A stretch of DNA of 64,000 nt from the NCBI GenBank assembly GCA_964036275.1, contig OZ038435.1:3472001-3536000 (forward strand). Direction: 5' to 3'. The notes beneath the pieces are model-generated. The model was not told where the DNA came from. It did no database searches and saw only the letters and a program-made list of their open reading frames with translations. Shown piece by piece: positions 53,238 to 64,000 of this stretch. Made by a program: the position numbers and the translations under genes. The stretch comes from Litoditis marina. Lineage: Eukaryota; Nematoda; Chromadorea; Rhabditida; Rhabditidae. The number at the start of each line of letters is the position of its first letter. Position 1 is the stretch's first letter.

Positions 53238-53587
53238 AAAGTTTTGCTTCCTTTTGAAATTTGAAATGTGGAACCGATTCTATCTCAAACAATCTACCGT
53301 TTACCAAACGCTCTATAAGTTTTCTATTTTTTCGGTAAAAAATCTAACCTAGTTTCCACCAAGAAAGGGCATTAGTATTCAAATGTTTCAATTTTAAGAT
53401 TTTCAAATTGGTTTTATTAACAAATTAACATGTTTTTTCTTCTATATCAGCACGTAGCACGCTCAGATGCAAACGTACATATTAGGACTAACGTAAAGTT
53501 CATAAAAAAGCTGGCGGTAGTAGTGGGGTCAGCCTATTTGCTCAAGATGACCGAACAGTAGTCCACTGTACTCAGCCATCCTTACGT

Positions 53588-53660
53588 GGCCGCGTGGCCC
53601 AATGGATAAGGCGTCGGACTTCGAATCCGAAGATTGCAGGTTCGATCCCTGCCGTGGTCG
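53588..53660 (+). tRNA. tRNA-Arg(TCG), array copy 39
   Basis: Consensus gene; duplicate of copy 30 at exactly 3,936 bp; 443 bp to next. Confidence 0.97.
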
Positions 53661-54030
53661 AAAGTTTTGCTTCCTTTTGAAATTTGAAATGTGGAACCGA
53701 ATCTATCTCAAACAATCTACCGTTTACCAAACGCTCTATAAGTTTTCTATTTTTTTCGGTAAAAAATCTAACCTAGTTTCCACCAAGAAAGGGCATTAGT
53801 ATTCAAATATTTCAATTTCAGGATTTTCAAATTGGTTTTATTAACAAATTAATTAATTCAGAATTGTAACGTGTTTTTCTTTTTCCATATCCTCACGTAG
53901 CACCCTCAGATGCAAACGTACATATTAGGACTAACGTAATGTTCATAAAAAATCTGGCGATAGTAGTGGGGTCAGCCTATTTGCTCAAGATGGCCGAACA
54001 GTAGTCCACTGTACTCAGCCATCCTTACGT

Positions 54031-54103
54031 GGCCGCGTGGCCCAATGGATAAGGCGTCGGACTTCGAATCCGAAGATTGCAGGTTCGATCCCTGCCGTGG
54101 TCG
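54031..54103 (+). tRNA. tRNA-Arg(TCG), array copy 40
   Basis: Consensus gene; carries the copy 31 spacer variants; 440 bp to next. Confidence 0.97.
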
Positions 54104-54470
54104 AAAGTTTTGCTTCCTTTTGAAATTTGAAATGTGGAACCGATTCTATCTCAAACAAGCTACCGTTTACCAAACGCTCTATAAGTTTTCTATTTTTTCG
54201 GTAAAAAATCTAACCTAGTTTCCACCAAGAAAGGGCATTAGTATTCAAATATTTCAATTTTAGAAATTTCAAATTGGTTTTATTTCCAAATTAATTAATT
54301 CAGAATTGTAACATGTTTTTTCTTCTATATCAGCACGTAGCACGCTCAGATGCAAACGTACATATTAGGACTAACGTAAAGTTCATAAAAAAGCTGGCGG
54401 TAGTAGTGGGGTCAGCCTATTTGCTCAAGATGACCGAACAGTAGTCCACTGTACTCAGCCATCCTTACGT

Positions 54471-54543
54471 GGCCGCGTGGCCCAATGGATAAGGCGTCGG
54501 ACTTCGAATCCGAAGATTGCAGGTTCGATCCCTGCCGTGGTCG
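54471..54543 (+). tRNA. tRNA-Arg(TCG), array copy 41
   Basis: Consensus gene; 442 bp to next. Confidence 0.97.
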
Positions 54544-54912
54544 AAAGTTTTGCTTCCTTTTGAAATTTGAAATGTGGAACCGATTCTATCTCAAACAATC
54601 TACCGTTTACCAAACGCTCTATAAGTTTTCTATTTTTTCGGTAAAAAATCTAACCTAGTTTCCACCAAGAAAGGGCATTAGTATTCAAATATTTCAATTT
54701 CAGGATTTTCAAATTGGTTTTATTAACAAATTAATTAATTCAGAATTGTAACGTGTTTTTCTTTTTCCATATCCTCACGTAGCACCCTCAGATGCAAACG
54801 TACATATTAGGACTAACGTAATGTTCATAAAAAAGCTGGCGATAGTAGTGGGGTCAGCCTATTTGCTCAAGATGGCCGAACAGTAGTCCACTGTACTCAG
54901 CCATCCTTACGT

Positions 54913-54985
54913 GGCCGCGTGGCCCAATGGATAAGGCGTCGGACTTCGAATCCGAAGATTGCAGGTTCGATCCCTGCCGTGGTCG
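54913..54985 (+). tRNA. tRNA-Arg(TCG), array copy 42
   Basis: Consensus gene; TCTAGCCTAG in the 3' spacer; 441 bp to next. Confidence 0.97.
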
Positions 54986-55353
54986 AAAGTTTTGCTTCCT
55001 TTTGAAATTTGAAATGTGGAACCGATTCTATCTCAAACAAGCTACCGTTTACCAAACGCTCTATAAGTTTTCTATTTTTTCGGTAAAAAATCTAGCCTAG
55101 TTTCCACCAAGAAAGGGCATTAGTATTCAAATATTTCAATTTTAGGATTTTCAAATTGGTTTTATTAACAAATTAATTAATTCAGAATTGTAACATGTTT
55201 TTTCTTCTATATCAGCACGTAGCACGCTCAGATGCAAACGTACATATTAGGACTAACGTAAAGTTCATAAAAAAAGCTGGCGGTAGTAGTGGGGTCAGCC
55301 TATTTGCTCAAGATGACCGAACAGTAGTCCACTGTACTCAGCCATCCTTACGT

Positions 55354-55426
55354 GGCCGCGTGGCCCAATGGATAAGGCGTCGGACTTCGAATCCGAAGAT
55401 TGCAGGTTCGATCCCTGCCGTGGTCG
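55354..55426 (+). tRNA. tRNA-Arg(TCG), array copy 43
   Basis: Consensus gene; followed by a short 423-bp unit. Confidence 0.97.
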
Positions 55427-55776
55427 AAAGTTTTGCTTCCTTTTGAAATTTGAAATGTGGAACCGATTCTATCTCAAACAATCTACCGTTTACCAAACGC
55501 TCTATAAGTTTTCTATTTTTTCGGTAAAAAATCTAACCTAGTTTCCACCAAGAAAGGGCATTAGTATTCAAATGTTTCAATTTTAAGATTTTCAAATTGG
55601 TTTTATTAACAAATTAACATGTTTTTTCTTCTATATCAGCACGTAGCACGCTCAGATGCAAACGTACATATTAGGACTAACGTAAAGTTCATAAAAAAGC
55701 TGGCGGTAGTAGTGGGGTCAGCCTATTTGCTCAAGATGACCGAACAGTAGTCCACTGTACTCAGCCATCCTTACGT

Positions 55777-55849
55777 GGCCGCGTGGCCCAATGGATAAGG
55801 CGTCGGACTTCGAATCCGAAGATTGCAGGTTCGATCCCTGCCGTGGTCG
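55777..55849 (+). tRNA. tRNA-Arg(TCG), array copy 44
   Basis: Consensus gene; 443 bp to next. Confidence 0.97.
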
Positions 55850-56219
55850 AAAGTTTTGCTTCCTTTTGAAATTTGAAATGTGGAACCGATTCTATCTCAA
55901 ACAAGCTACCGTTTACCAAACGCTCTATAAGTTTTCTTTTTTTTTCGGTAAAAAATCTAACCTAGTTTCCACCAAGAAAGGGCATTAGTATTCAAATATT
56001 TCAATTTCAGGATTTTCAAATTGGTTTTATTAACAAATTAATTAATTCAGAATTGTAACGTGTTTTTCTTTTTCCATATCCTCACGTAGCACCCTCAGAT
56101 GCAAACGTACATATTAGGACTAACGTAATGTTCATAAAAAAGCTGGCGATAGTAGTGGGGTCAGCCTATTTGCTCAAGATGGCCGAACAGTAGTCCACTG
56201 TACTCAGCCATCCTTACGT

Positions 56220-56292
56220 GGCCGCGTGGCCCAATGGATAAGGCGTCGGACTTCGAATCCGAAGATTGCAGGTTCGATCCCTGCCGTGGTCG
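56220..56292 (+). tRNA. tRNA-Arg(TCG), array copy 45
   Basis: Consensus gene; TCTAGCCTAG in the 3' spacer; 440 bp to next. Confidence 0.97.
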
Positions 56293-56659
56293 AAAGTTTT
56301 GCTTCCTTTTGAAATTTGAAATGTGGAACCGATTCTATCTCAAACAAGCTACCGTTTACCAAACGCTCTATAAGTTTTCTATTTTTTCGGTAAAAAATCT
56401 AGCCTAGTTTCCACCAAGAAAGGGCATTAGTATTCAAATATTTCAATTTTAGGATTTTCAAATTGGTTTTATTAACAAATTAATTAATTCAGAATTGTAA
56501 CATGTTTTTTCTTCTATATCAGCACGTAGCACGCTCAGATGCAAACGTACATATTAGGACTAACGTAAAGTTCATAAAAAAGCTGGCGGTAGTAGTGGGG
56601 TCAGCCTATTTGCTCAAGATGACCGAACAGTAGTCCACTGTACTCAGCCATCCTTACGT

Positions 56660-56732
56660 GGCCGCGTGGCCCAATGGATAAGGCGTCGGACTTCGAATCC
56701 GAAGATTGCAGGTTCGATCCCTGCCGTGGTCG
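56660..56732 (+). tRNA. tRNA-Arg(TCG), array copy 46
   Basis: Consensus gene; followed by a short 423-bp unit. Confidence 0.97.
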
Positions 56733-57082
56733 AAAGTTTTGCTTCCTTTTGAAATTTGAAATGTGGAACCGATTCTATCTCAAACAATCTACCGTTTACC
56801 AAACGCTCTATAAGTTTTCTATTTTTTCGGTAAAAAATCTAACCTAGTTTCCACCAAGAAAGGGCATTAGTATTCAAATGTTTCAATTTTAAGATTTTCA
56901 AATTGGTTTTATTAACAAATTAACATGTTTTTTCTTCTATATCAGCACGTAGCACGCTCAGATGCAAACGTACATATTAGGACTAACGTAAAGTTCATAA
57001 AAAAGCTGGCGGTAGTAGTGGGGTCAGCCTATTTGCTCAAGATGACCGAACAGTAGTCCACTGTACTCAGCCATCCTTACGT

Positions 57083-57155
57083 GGCCGCGTGGCCCAATGG
57101 ATAAGGCGTCGGACTTCGAATCCGAAGATTGCAGGTTCGATCCCTGCCGTGGTCG
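57083..57155 (+). tRNA. tRNA-Arg(TCG), array copy 47
   Basis: Consensus gene; 443 bp to next. Confidence 0.97.
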
Positions 57156-57525
57156 AAAGTTTTGCTTCCTTTTGAAATTTGAAATGTGGAACCGATTCTA
57201 TCTCAAACAAGCTACCGTTTACCAAACGCTCTATAAGTTTTCTTTTTTTTTCGGTAAAAAATCTAACCTAGTTTCCACCAAGAAAGGGCATTAGTATTCA
57301 AATATTTCAATTTCAGGATTTTCAAATTGGTTTTATTAACAAATTAATTAATTCAGAATTGTAACGTGTTTTTCTTTTTCCATATCCTCACGTAGCACCC
57401 TCAGATGCAAACGTACGTATTAGGACTAACGTAATGTTCATAAAAAAGCTGGCGATAGTAGTGGGGTCAGCCTATTTGCTCAAGATGGCCGAACAGTAGT
57501 CCACTGTACTCAGCCATCCTTACGT

Positions 57526-57598
57526 GGCCGCGTGGCCCAATGGATAAGGCGTCGGACTTCGAATCCGAAGATTGCAGGTTCGATCCCTGCCGTGGTCG
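57526..57598 (+). tRNA. tRNA-Arg(TCG), array copy 48
   Basis: Consensus gene; 440 bp to next. Confidence 0.97.
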
Positions 57599-57965
57599 AA
57601 AGTTTTGCTTCCTTTTGAAATTTGAAATGTGGAACCGATTCTATCTCAAACAAGCTACCGTTTACCAAACGCTCTATAAGTTTTCTATTTTTTCGGTAAA
57701 AAATCTAACCTAGTTTCCACCAAGAAAGGGCATTAGTATTCAAATATTTCAATTTTAGGATTTTCAAATTGGTTTTATTAACAAATTAATTAATTCAGAA
57801 TTGTAACATGTTTTTTCTTCTATATCAGCACGTAGCACGCTCAGATGCAAACGTACATATTAGGACTAACGTAAAGTTCATAAAAAAACTGGCGGTAGTA
57901 GTGGGGTCAGCCTATTTGCTCAAGATGACCGAACAGTAGTCCACTGTACTCAGCCATCCTTACGT

Positions 57966-58038
57966 GGCCGCGTGGCCCAATGGATAAGGCGTCGGATTTC
58001 GAATCCGAAGATTGCAGGTTCGATCCCTGCCGTGGTCG
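57966..58038 (+). tRNA. tRNA-Arg(TCG), array copy 49 (variant)
   Basis: C32 to T in the anticodon loop (TTTCGAA); stem and anticodon unchanged; 442 bp to next. Confidence 0.95.
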
Positions 58039-58407
58039 AAAGTTTTGCTTCCTTTTGAAATTTGAAATGTGGAACCGATTCTATCTCAAACAATCTACCG
58101 TTTACCAAACGCTCTATAAGTTTTCTATTTTTTCGGTAAAAAATCTAACCTAGTTTCCACCAAGAAAGGGCATTAGTATTCAAATATTTCAATTTTAGGA
58201 TTTTCAAATTGGTTTTATTAACAAATTAATTAATTCAGAGTTGTAACATGTTTTTCTTCTTCCATATCCTCACGTAGCACCCTCAGATGCAAACGTACAT
58301 ATGAGGACTAACGTAATGTTCATAAAAAAGCTGGCGATAGTAGTGGGGTCAGCCTATTTGCTCAAGATGGCCGAACAGTAGTCCACTGTACTCAGCCATC
58401 CTTACGT

Positions 58408-58480
58408 GGCCGCGTGGCCCAATGGATAAGGCGTCGGACTTCGAATCCGAAGATTGCAGGTTCGATCCCTGCCGTGGTCG
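58408..58480 (+). tRNA. tRNA-Arg(TCG), array copy 50
   Basis: Consensus gene; its 3' spacer is interrupted by the LINE at 58678. Confidence 0.97.
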
Positions 58481-58677
58481 AAAGTTTTGCTTCCTTTTGA
58501 AATTTGAAATGTGGAACCGATTCTATCTCAAACAATCTACCGTTTACCAAACGCTCTATAAGTTTTCTATTTTTTCGGTAAAAAATCTAACCTAGTTTCC
58601 ACCAAGAAAGGGCATTAGTATTAAAATATTTCAATTTTAGGATTTTCAAATTGGTTTTATTAACAAATTAATTAATT

Positions 58678-60737
58678 AATAATAATAATTCATTTGTTCA
58701 TATGCATGAGAACCGACTTCAATCAAAAATGACCTAACTACATGAACTTTAGAAAAGAGGGAAAAGAAAAACAAACTAACACAACATTTAGACATGAAAT
58801 CTGATAATGCTAAGAAAATTACTGAAAGTTGCAAATAGTAAGAGTGACTAAAACCTAAGACATTAAGAAACATACTACAACTGGTGAAACGTTGAACATC
58901 AAAACGCGAGGGAAAGACCCAAATCTACTCAAACACTCACCATAATTTCTAGCACATATAACTCAGCAAAAAATAGTTTATACTCATAAATATGAAAGCC
59001 TACGTGATGTAAAAATTTCACTACTTTAACAAAATGGTGCCAAAAGTCTACGGCGTAATTTCAATGAAAGTCAGAAGTTTGGGATCAAACTACAATAATG
59101 GGCCGTTCATTCATACGAATAACAATGGTTGAGAGGATGAAAATGAGGGATTGAGACTATTTCGTAATGTCCGGCACACAATTGTTCTTATAAGAAAAGA
59201 AAAAATATATTGTAATAAGAGATATAGAGTTATGATTAGTTAGTATAATAAGATATATGAAAAAAGTGGTAGTTTCGTTAAATCACACCAGTTAGTTCGG
59301 GTAGACATTGAGCCACACCTGATACATGACTAAACCTGTACCACACTTTGCTGCCTTAAACGACTCGGAGGGGGGTCAGGGGGCTAGGGCTAAAGGAAGT
59401 TAAGTTAGATTTTATTTTATATTTGTTCAGTTGTATTGTTTAATTAACCTAGAACTAGAAGATAGTCAGATAGTTTGAGGGGGTATATATTTTGTTGGTG
59501 CTACATGATCATTTGTTGATTACAGTTAGTTGAGTCTGACAAACATGTGTGTGATAGCGGCAAGAACACGACCAGGTGGGCTCCATGTTACAAAGTGTTT
59601 ACTGGATGCGCTACCGAAGAGGTGAAGAATGAAGTGGTATGTTTGTTGGGGTTTTTGAGGCCGAATAACCTATTTAAAAATGAGAGAGGTAGTGGGAATG
59701 AAAATGTAAAGATTGCTGAAGAAAGTGCCGGACAAGGCGAAATCGGGTAACGTTTCACATAGCACTATAATGCAAAAGCTGTCATTAGAGAGAGAGAGAG
59801 GAGAGAACAGAGAGCCGTACAGAACTTCTAAAGAAAAGACCACACCGGGTTATGAGATGGACGTCGAGTGAAGGCCTGAGATTGAAGTTGAGCGAGGCCT
59901 TGGGCTTGAGCATGAACTGGGGCTAGCAACTCGGACAGGAACTTGGACTTGGGCTTGAGGTACACTGTAATTACCAAATTGAGAAAGGCTGAGATGTAAT
60001 TGTATTCACTGATTGGAAACAAATGAAACTTCAAAAAATGTTCAGATAGGGTGCTTGAGCACCTTTTGGCGAAAAGATGAGGAGTTTATGCTACTGAAAA
60101 ATTGTGGTGGCAATTGATTCCACTTGTTTATGTATCGAACCATGAACGAACTTTTGAATACTTCTAAATTAGAACGTGGAAACAAAATAAAATATGAATG
60201 ATTACGAGACCGTTCTGTTCTGAGTGAACGTTGGAAAAACTCGTTAAATTGTAGGTCAACTTCCCTCAGAACCATTTTATATATGAAACTCAGCCCAGCC
60301 GCCTGTCTTCTCTTCTCCAGGGTGGTTGTTTCTAGTGCTGCCAATCGATCTTCATACGAAATGTCGGTTAGCCCAACTCTATTGTAGATCCTTTTCGTAA
60401 ATTGTCGCTGTACCGTTTCTATTTCCTTAATCAAAGTTAGAAGAGTGGGATCCCACACTTCACATGAGAACTCGAGTATAGGTCTGACATACGTTTTAAA
60501 TAGTTGAAAAAGAAGGGCAGGAGTTTTGGTCGCGAAAGATTTCAAAATGAAGTTAGACTTTGATCTAGCCCTGCTGGAAATAGAAGATATGTGTTTGCTA
60601 AACGAGAGAGAATTATCATAAATTATACCAAGATCCTTGAATTCTGTGACTTCTTCGAGTGGCTCTCCATTCATGGTGAAAGTGAAATCGGGATGCTTTC
60701 GACCGAATTTCATTGTTTTTGTTTTGGATGAATTTAT
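58678..60737 (-). mobile_element. 5'-truncated LINE inserted in an array spacer
   Basis: The array spacer breaks after ATTAATT (58677) and resumes at ATTCAGAATTG (60738). On the minus strand the insert starts inside a reverse transcriptase frame and ends in an ATT-rich tail (plus strand AATAATAATAATT at 58678-58690). Target duplication is at most 4 nt (ATT/AATT). The ~1.36 kb after the RT stop is long for a LINE 3' UTR and may include another insertion. Confidence 0.75.
60042..60737 (-). pseudogene. C-terminal fragment of a LINE reverse transcriptase
   Basis: The open frame begins at the truncation point and stops at 60042-60044, about 231 codons. Motifs of the region after the RT catalytic core in CR1/Jockey-type elements: TKTMKFGRK, FKDLGIIYDNSLSFSKHI, YVRPILEFSCEVWDP, IETVQRQFTKRIYNR and YINKWNQLPPQFF near the end. 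The endonuclease and the RT palm with its catalytic Asp residues are missing, so the copy is dead. Whether it is the partner family of the ORF1 element at 36247 is not known. Confidence 0.85.
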
Positions 60738-60911
60738 ATTCAGAATTGTAACATGTTTTTTCTTCTATATCAGCACGTAGCACGCTCAGATGCAAACGTA
60801 CATATTAGAACTAACGTAAAGTTCATAAAAAAAGCTGGCGATAGTAGTGGGGTCAGCCTATTTGCTCAAGATGACCGAGCAGTAGTCCACTGTACTCAGC
60901 CATCCTTACGT

Positions 60912-60984
60912 GGCCGCGTGGCCCAATGGATAAGGCGTCGGACTTCGAATCCGAAGATTGCAGGTTCGATCCCTGCCGTGGTCG
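60912..60984 (+). tRNA. tRNA-Arg(TCG), array copy 51
   Basis: Consensus gene; 5' spacer AGAACTAACG and GACCGAGCAG variants; 441 bp to next. Confidence 0.97.
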
Positions 60985-61352
60985 AAAGTTTTGCTTCCTT
61001 TTGAAATTTGAAATGCGGAACCGATTCTATCTCAAACAATCTACCGTTTACCAAACGCTCTATAAGTTTTCTATTTTTTCGGTAAAAAATCTAACCTAGT
61101 TTCCACCAAGAAAGGGCATTAGTATTAAAATATTTCAATTTTAGGATTTTCAAATTGGTTTTATTAACAAATTAATTAATTCAGAATTGTAACATGTTTT
61201 TTCTTCTATATCAGCACGTAGCACGCTCAGATGCAAACGTACATATTAGAACTAACGTAAAGTTCATAAAAAAAGCTGGCGATAGTAGTGGGGTCAGCCT
61301 ATTTGCTCAAGATGACCGAGCAGTAGTCCACTGTACTCAGCCATCCTTACGT

Positions 61353-61425
61353 GGCCGCGTGGCCCAATGGATAAGGCGTCGGACTTCGAATCCGAAGATT
61401 GCAGGTTCGATCCCTGCCGTGGTCG
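61353..61425 (+). tRNA. tRNA-Arg(TCG), array copy 52
   Basis: Consensus gene; spacer near-identical to copy 51, a very recent duplication; 441 bp to next. Confidence 0.97.
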
Positions 61426-61793
61426 AAAGTTTTGCTTCCTTTTGAAATTTGAAATGCGGAACCGATTCTATCTCAAACAATCTACCGTTTACCAAACGCT
61501 CTATAAGTTTTCTATTTTTTCGGTAAAAAATCTAACCTAGTTTCCACCAAGAAAGGGCATTAGTATTAAAATATTTCAATTTTAGGATTTTCAAATTGGT
61601 TTTATTAACAAATTAATTAATTCAGAATTGTAACATGTTTTTTCTTCTATATCAGCACGTAGCACGCTCAGATGCAAACGTACATATTAGAACTAACGTA
61701 AAGTTCATAAAAAAAGCTGGCGATAGTAGTGGGGTCAGCCTATTTGCTCAAGATGACCGAACAGTAGTCCACTGTACTCAGCCATCCTTACGT

Positions 61794-61866
61794 GGCCGCG
61801 TGGCCCAATGGATAGGGCGTCGGACTTCGAATCCGAAGATTGCAGGTTCGATCCCTGCCGTGGTCG
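61794..61866 (+). tRNA. tRNA-Arg(TCG), array copy 53 (variant)
   Basis: A22 to G (GGATAGGGCG) next to the D stem; could extend the D stem by one pair; 442 bp to next. Confidence 0.95.
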
Positions 61867-62235
61867 AAAGTTTTGCTTCCTTTTGAAATTTGAAATGTGG
61901 AACCGATTCTATCTCAAACAATCTACCGTTTACCAAACGCTCTATAAGTTTTCTATTTTTTCGGTAAAAAATCTAACCTAGTTTCCACCAAGAAAGGGCA
62001 TTAGTATTAAAATATTTCAATTTTAGGATTTTCAAATTGGTTTTATTAACAAATTAATTAATTCAGAATTGTAACATGTTTTTCTTCTTCCATATCCTCA
62101 CGTAGCACCCTCAGATGCAAACGTACATATTAGGACTAACGTAATGTTCATAAAAAAGCTGGCGATAGTAGTGGGGTCAGCCTATTTGCTCAAGATGGCC
62201 GAAGAGTAGTCCACTGTACTCAGCCATTCTTACGT

Positions 62236-62308
62236 GGCCGCGTGGCCCAATGGATAAGGCGTCGGACTTCGAATCCGAAGATTGCAGGTTCGATCCCTGC
62301 CGTGGTCG
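62236..62308 (+). tRNA. tRNA-Arg(TCG), array copy 54
   Basis: Consensus gene; B-type 5' spacer; 441 bp to next. Confidence 0.97.
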
Positions 62309-62676
62309 AAAGTTTTGCTTCCTTTTGAAATTTGAAATGTGGAACCGATTCTATCTCAAACAATCTACCGTTTACCAAACGCTCTATAAGTTTTCTATTT
62401 TTTCGGTAAAAAATCTAACCTAGTTTCCACCAAGAAAGGGCATTAGTATTAAAATATTTCAATTTTAGGATTTTCAAATTGGTTTTATTAACAAATTAAT
62501 TAATTCAGAATTGTAACATGTTTTTTCTTCTATATCAGCACGTAGCACGCTCAGATGCAAACGTACATATTAGAACTAACGTAAAGTTCATAAAAAAAGC
62601 TGGCGATAGTAGTGGGGTCAGCCTATTTGCTCAAGATGACCGAACAGTAGTCCACTGTACTCAGCCATCCTTACGT

Positions 62677-62749
62677 GGCCGCGTGGCCCAATGGATAAGG
62701 CGTCGGACTTCGAATCCGAAGATTGCAGGTTCGATCCCTGCCGTGGTCG
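62677..62749 (+). tRNA. tRNA-Arg(TCG), array copy 55
   Basis: Consensus gene; 441 bp to next. Confidence 0.97.
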
Positions 62750-63117
62750 AAAGTTTTGCTTCCTTTTGAAATTTGAAATGTGGAACCGATTCTATCTCAA
62801 ACAATCTACCGTTTACCAAACGCTCTATAAGTTTTCTATTTTTTCGGTAAAAAATCTAACCTAGTTTCCACCAAGAAAGGGCATTAGTATTAAAATATTT
62901 CAATTTTAGGATTTTCAAATTGGTTTTATTAACAAATTAATTAATTCAGAATTTAACATGTTTTTCTTCTACCATATCCTCACGTAGCACCCTCAGATGC
63001 AAACGTACATATTAGGACTAACGTAATGTTCATAAAAAAGCTGGCGATAGTAGTGGGGTCAGCCTATTTGCTCAAGATGGCCGAACAGTAGTCCACTGTA
63101 CTCAGCCATTCTTACGT

Positions 63118-63190
63118 GGCCGCGTGGCCCAATGGATAAGGCGTCGGACTTCGAATCCGAAGATTGCAGGTTCGATCCCTGCCGTGGTCG
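63118..63190 (+). tRNA. tRNA-Arg(TCG), array copy 56
   Basis: Consensus gene; B-type 5' spacer; 440 bp to next. Confidence 0.97.
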
Positions 63191-63557
63191 AAAGTTTTGC
63201 TTCCTTTTGAAATTTGAAATGTGGAACCGATTCTATCTCAAACAAGCTACCGTTTACCAAACGCTCTATAAGTTTTCTATTTTTTCGGTAAAAAATCTAA
63301 CCTAGTTTCCACCAAGAAAGGGCATTAGTATTCAAATATTTCAATTTTAGGATTTTCAAATTGGTTTTATTAACAAATTAATTAATTCAGAATTGTAACA
63401 TGTTTTTTCTTCTATATCAGCACGTAGCACGCTCAGATGCAAACGTACATATTAGGACTAACGTAAAGTTCATAAAAAAGCTGGCGGTAGTAGTGGGGTC
63501 AGCCTATTTGCTCAAGATGACCGAACAGTAGTCCACTGTACTCAGCCATCCTTACGT

Positions 63558-63630
63558 GGCCGCGTGGACCAATGGATAAGGCGTCGGACTTCGAATCCGA
63601 AGATTGCAGGTTCGATCCCTGCCGTGGTCG
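63558..63630 (+). tRNA. tRNA-Arg(TCG), array copy 57 (variant)
   Basis: C11 to A (TGGACCAATGG) changes box A and breaks a D-stem pair. 3' spacer variant as in copies 13 and 20; next start at 63998. Confidence 0.92.
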
Positions 63631-63997
63631 AAAGTTTTGCTTCCTCTTGAAATTTGAAATGTGGAACCGATTCTATCTCAAACAATCTACCGTTTACCAA
63701 ACGCTTTATAAGTTTTCTATTTTTTCGGTAAAAAATCTAACCTATTTTCCACCAAGAAAGGGCATTAGTATTCAAATGTTTCAATTTTAAGATTTTCAAA
63801 TTGGTTTTATTAACAAATTAATTCGTTCAGAATTGTAACATGTTTTTTCTTCTATATCAGCACGTAGCACGCTCAGATGCAAACGTACATATTAGGACTA
63901 ACGTAAAGTTCATAAAAAAGCTGGCGGTAGTAGTGGGGTCAGCCTATTTGCTCAAGATGACCGAACAGTAGTCCACTGTACTCAGCCATCCTTACGT

Positions 63998-64000
63998 GGC
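63998..64000 (+). tRNA. tRNA-Arg(TCG), array copy 58, cut by the window edge
   Basis: Only GGC is present, at the expected 440-bp spacing after the usual CTTACGT leader. Shows that the array continues. Confidence 0.85.

Larger units (their letters stand above)
35690..64000 (+). repeat. Tandem array of ~440-bp units each carrying tRNA-Arg(TCG); runs off the right edge
   Basis: Unit starts are usually 440-443 bp apart, with a recurrent 423-bp form lacking TTAATTCAGAATTGTA. Each unit is one 73-nt tRNA gene plus a ~368-nt AT-rich spacer. Spacers fall into main types: A (GGCGGTAG...GATGACC, TATATCAGCACG), B (GGCGATAG...GATGGCC, CCATATCCTCACG), and a divergent border type after copies 1 and 10 (GAAGAATATCAGTATTTTTT). 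All tRNAs are on the plus strand. Homogenisation plus type mosaicism points to unequal exchange or gene conversion. Confidence 0.97.

Noticed and set aside
35690..64000. CRISPR-like or rDNA-like array
   Set aside because: Units are 440 bp with a tRNA gene; there are no unique spacers and no rRNA motifs, and the context is eukaryotic.

Overview
The window is eukaryotic nuclear DNA from a small invertebrate metazoan. Evidence: genes are cut into short exons by GT-AG introns with T-rich TTTCAG acceptors, there are many small terminal-inverted-repeat elements, LINE remnants and Pol III tRNA genes, and the metazoan gene families seen are kinesin-13, UBE2O-like, BTB and LDL-receptor class A. Splice acceptors only 5-11 nt upstream of two start codons would fit spliced-leader trans-splicing, as in nematodes, but the species cannot be fixed from sequence alone.

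Layout. (1) 1-4054, minus strand: N-terminal part of a UBE2O-like gene running off the left edge. (2) 5250-16907, minus strand: a BTB/POZ protein gene of at least 24 exons, ending in a poly(A) signal at 5272. All but one of its exon junctions keep phase. It contains an in-frame tandem duplication of an exon pair, and its introns are full of short inverted-repeat elements. (3) 16908-19745: intergenic, divergent spacer to (4) 19757-28444, plus strand: a complete kinesin-13 (KIF2/MCAK/KLP-7 type) gene of 21 coding exons encoding about 747 aa. (5) 29642-35685, plus strand: an LDL-receptor class A protein gene with a signal-peptide exon and three phase-1 exons. Its first intron holds satellite-filled hAT-like and TTAA-type elements and decayed copies of the exon 2 start. 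(6) 35690-64000 and beyond: a tandem array of ~440-bp units, each with one tRNA-Arg(TCG) gene. It has 56 complete copies, one split by a LINE-type ORF1 insertion, and one cut by the window edge. A second, 5'-truncated LINE sits in a spacer at 58678-60737.

The protein genes are not an operon and no shared pathway is evident. The standout is the tRNA-Arg(TCG) array. It is homogenised, shows higher-order repeat structure (a 3,936-bp nine-unit block duplicated), carries its own retroelement insertions, and begins about 10 bp inside the intron after the last visible LDLa exon. The second notable theme is a pair of 621/622-bp elements with hAT-type ends and 8-bp target duplications whose interiors are almost entirely short tandem repeats.
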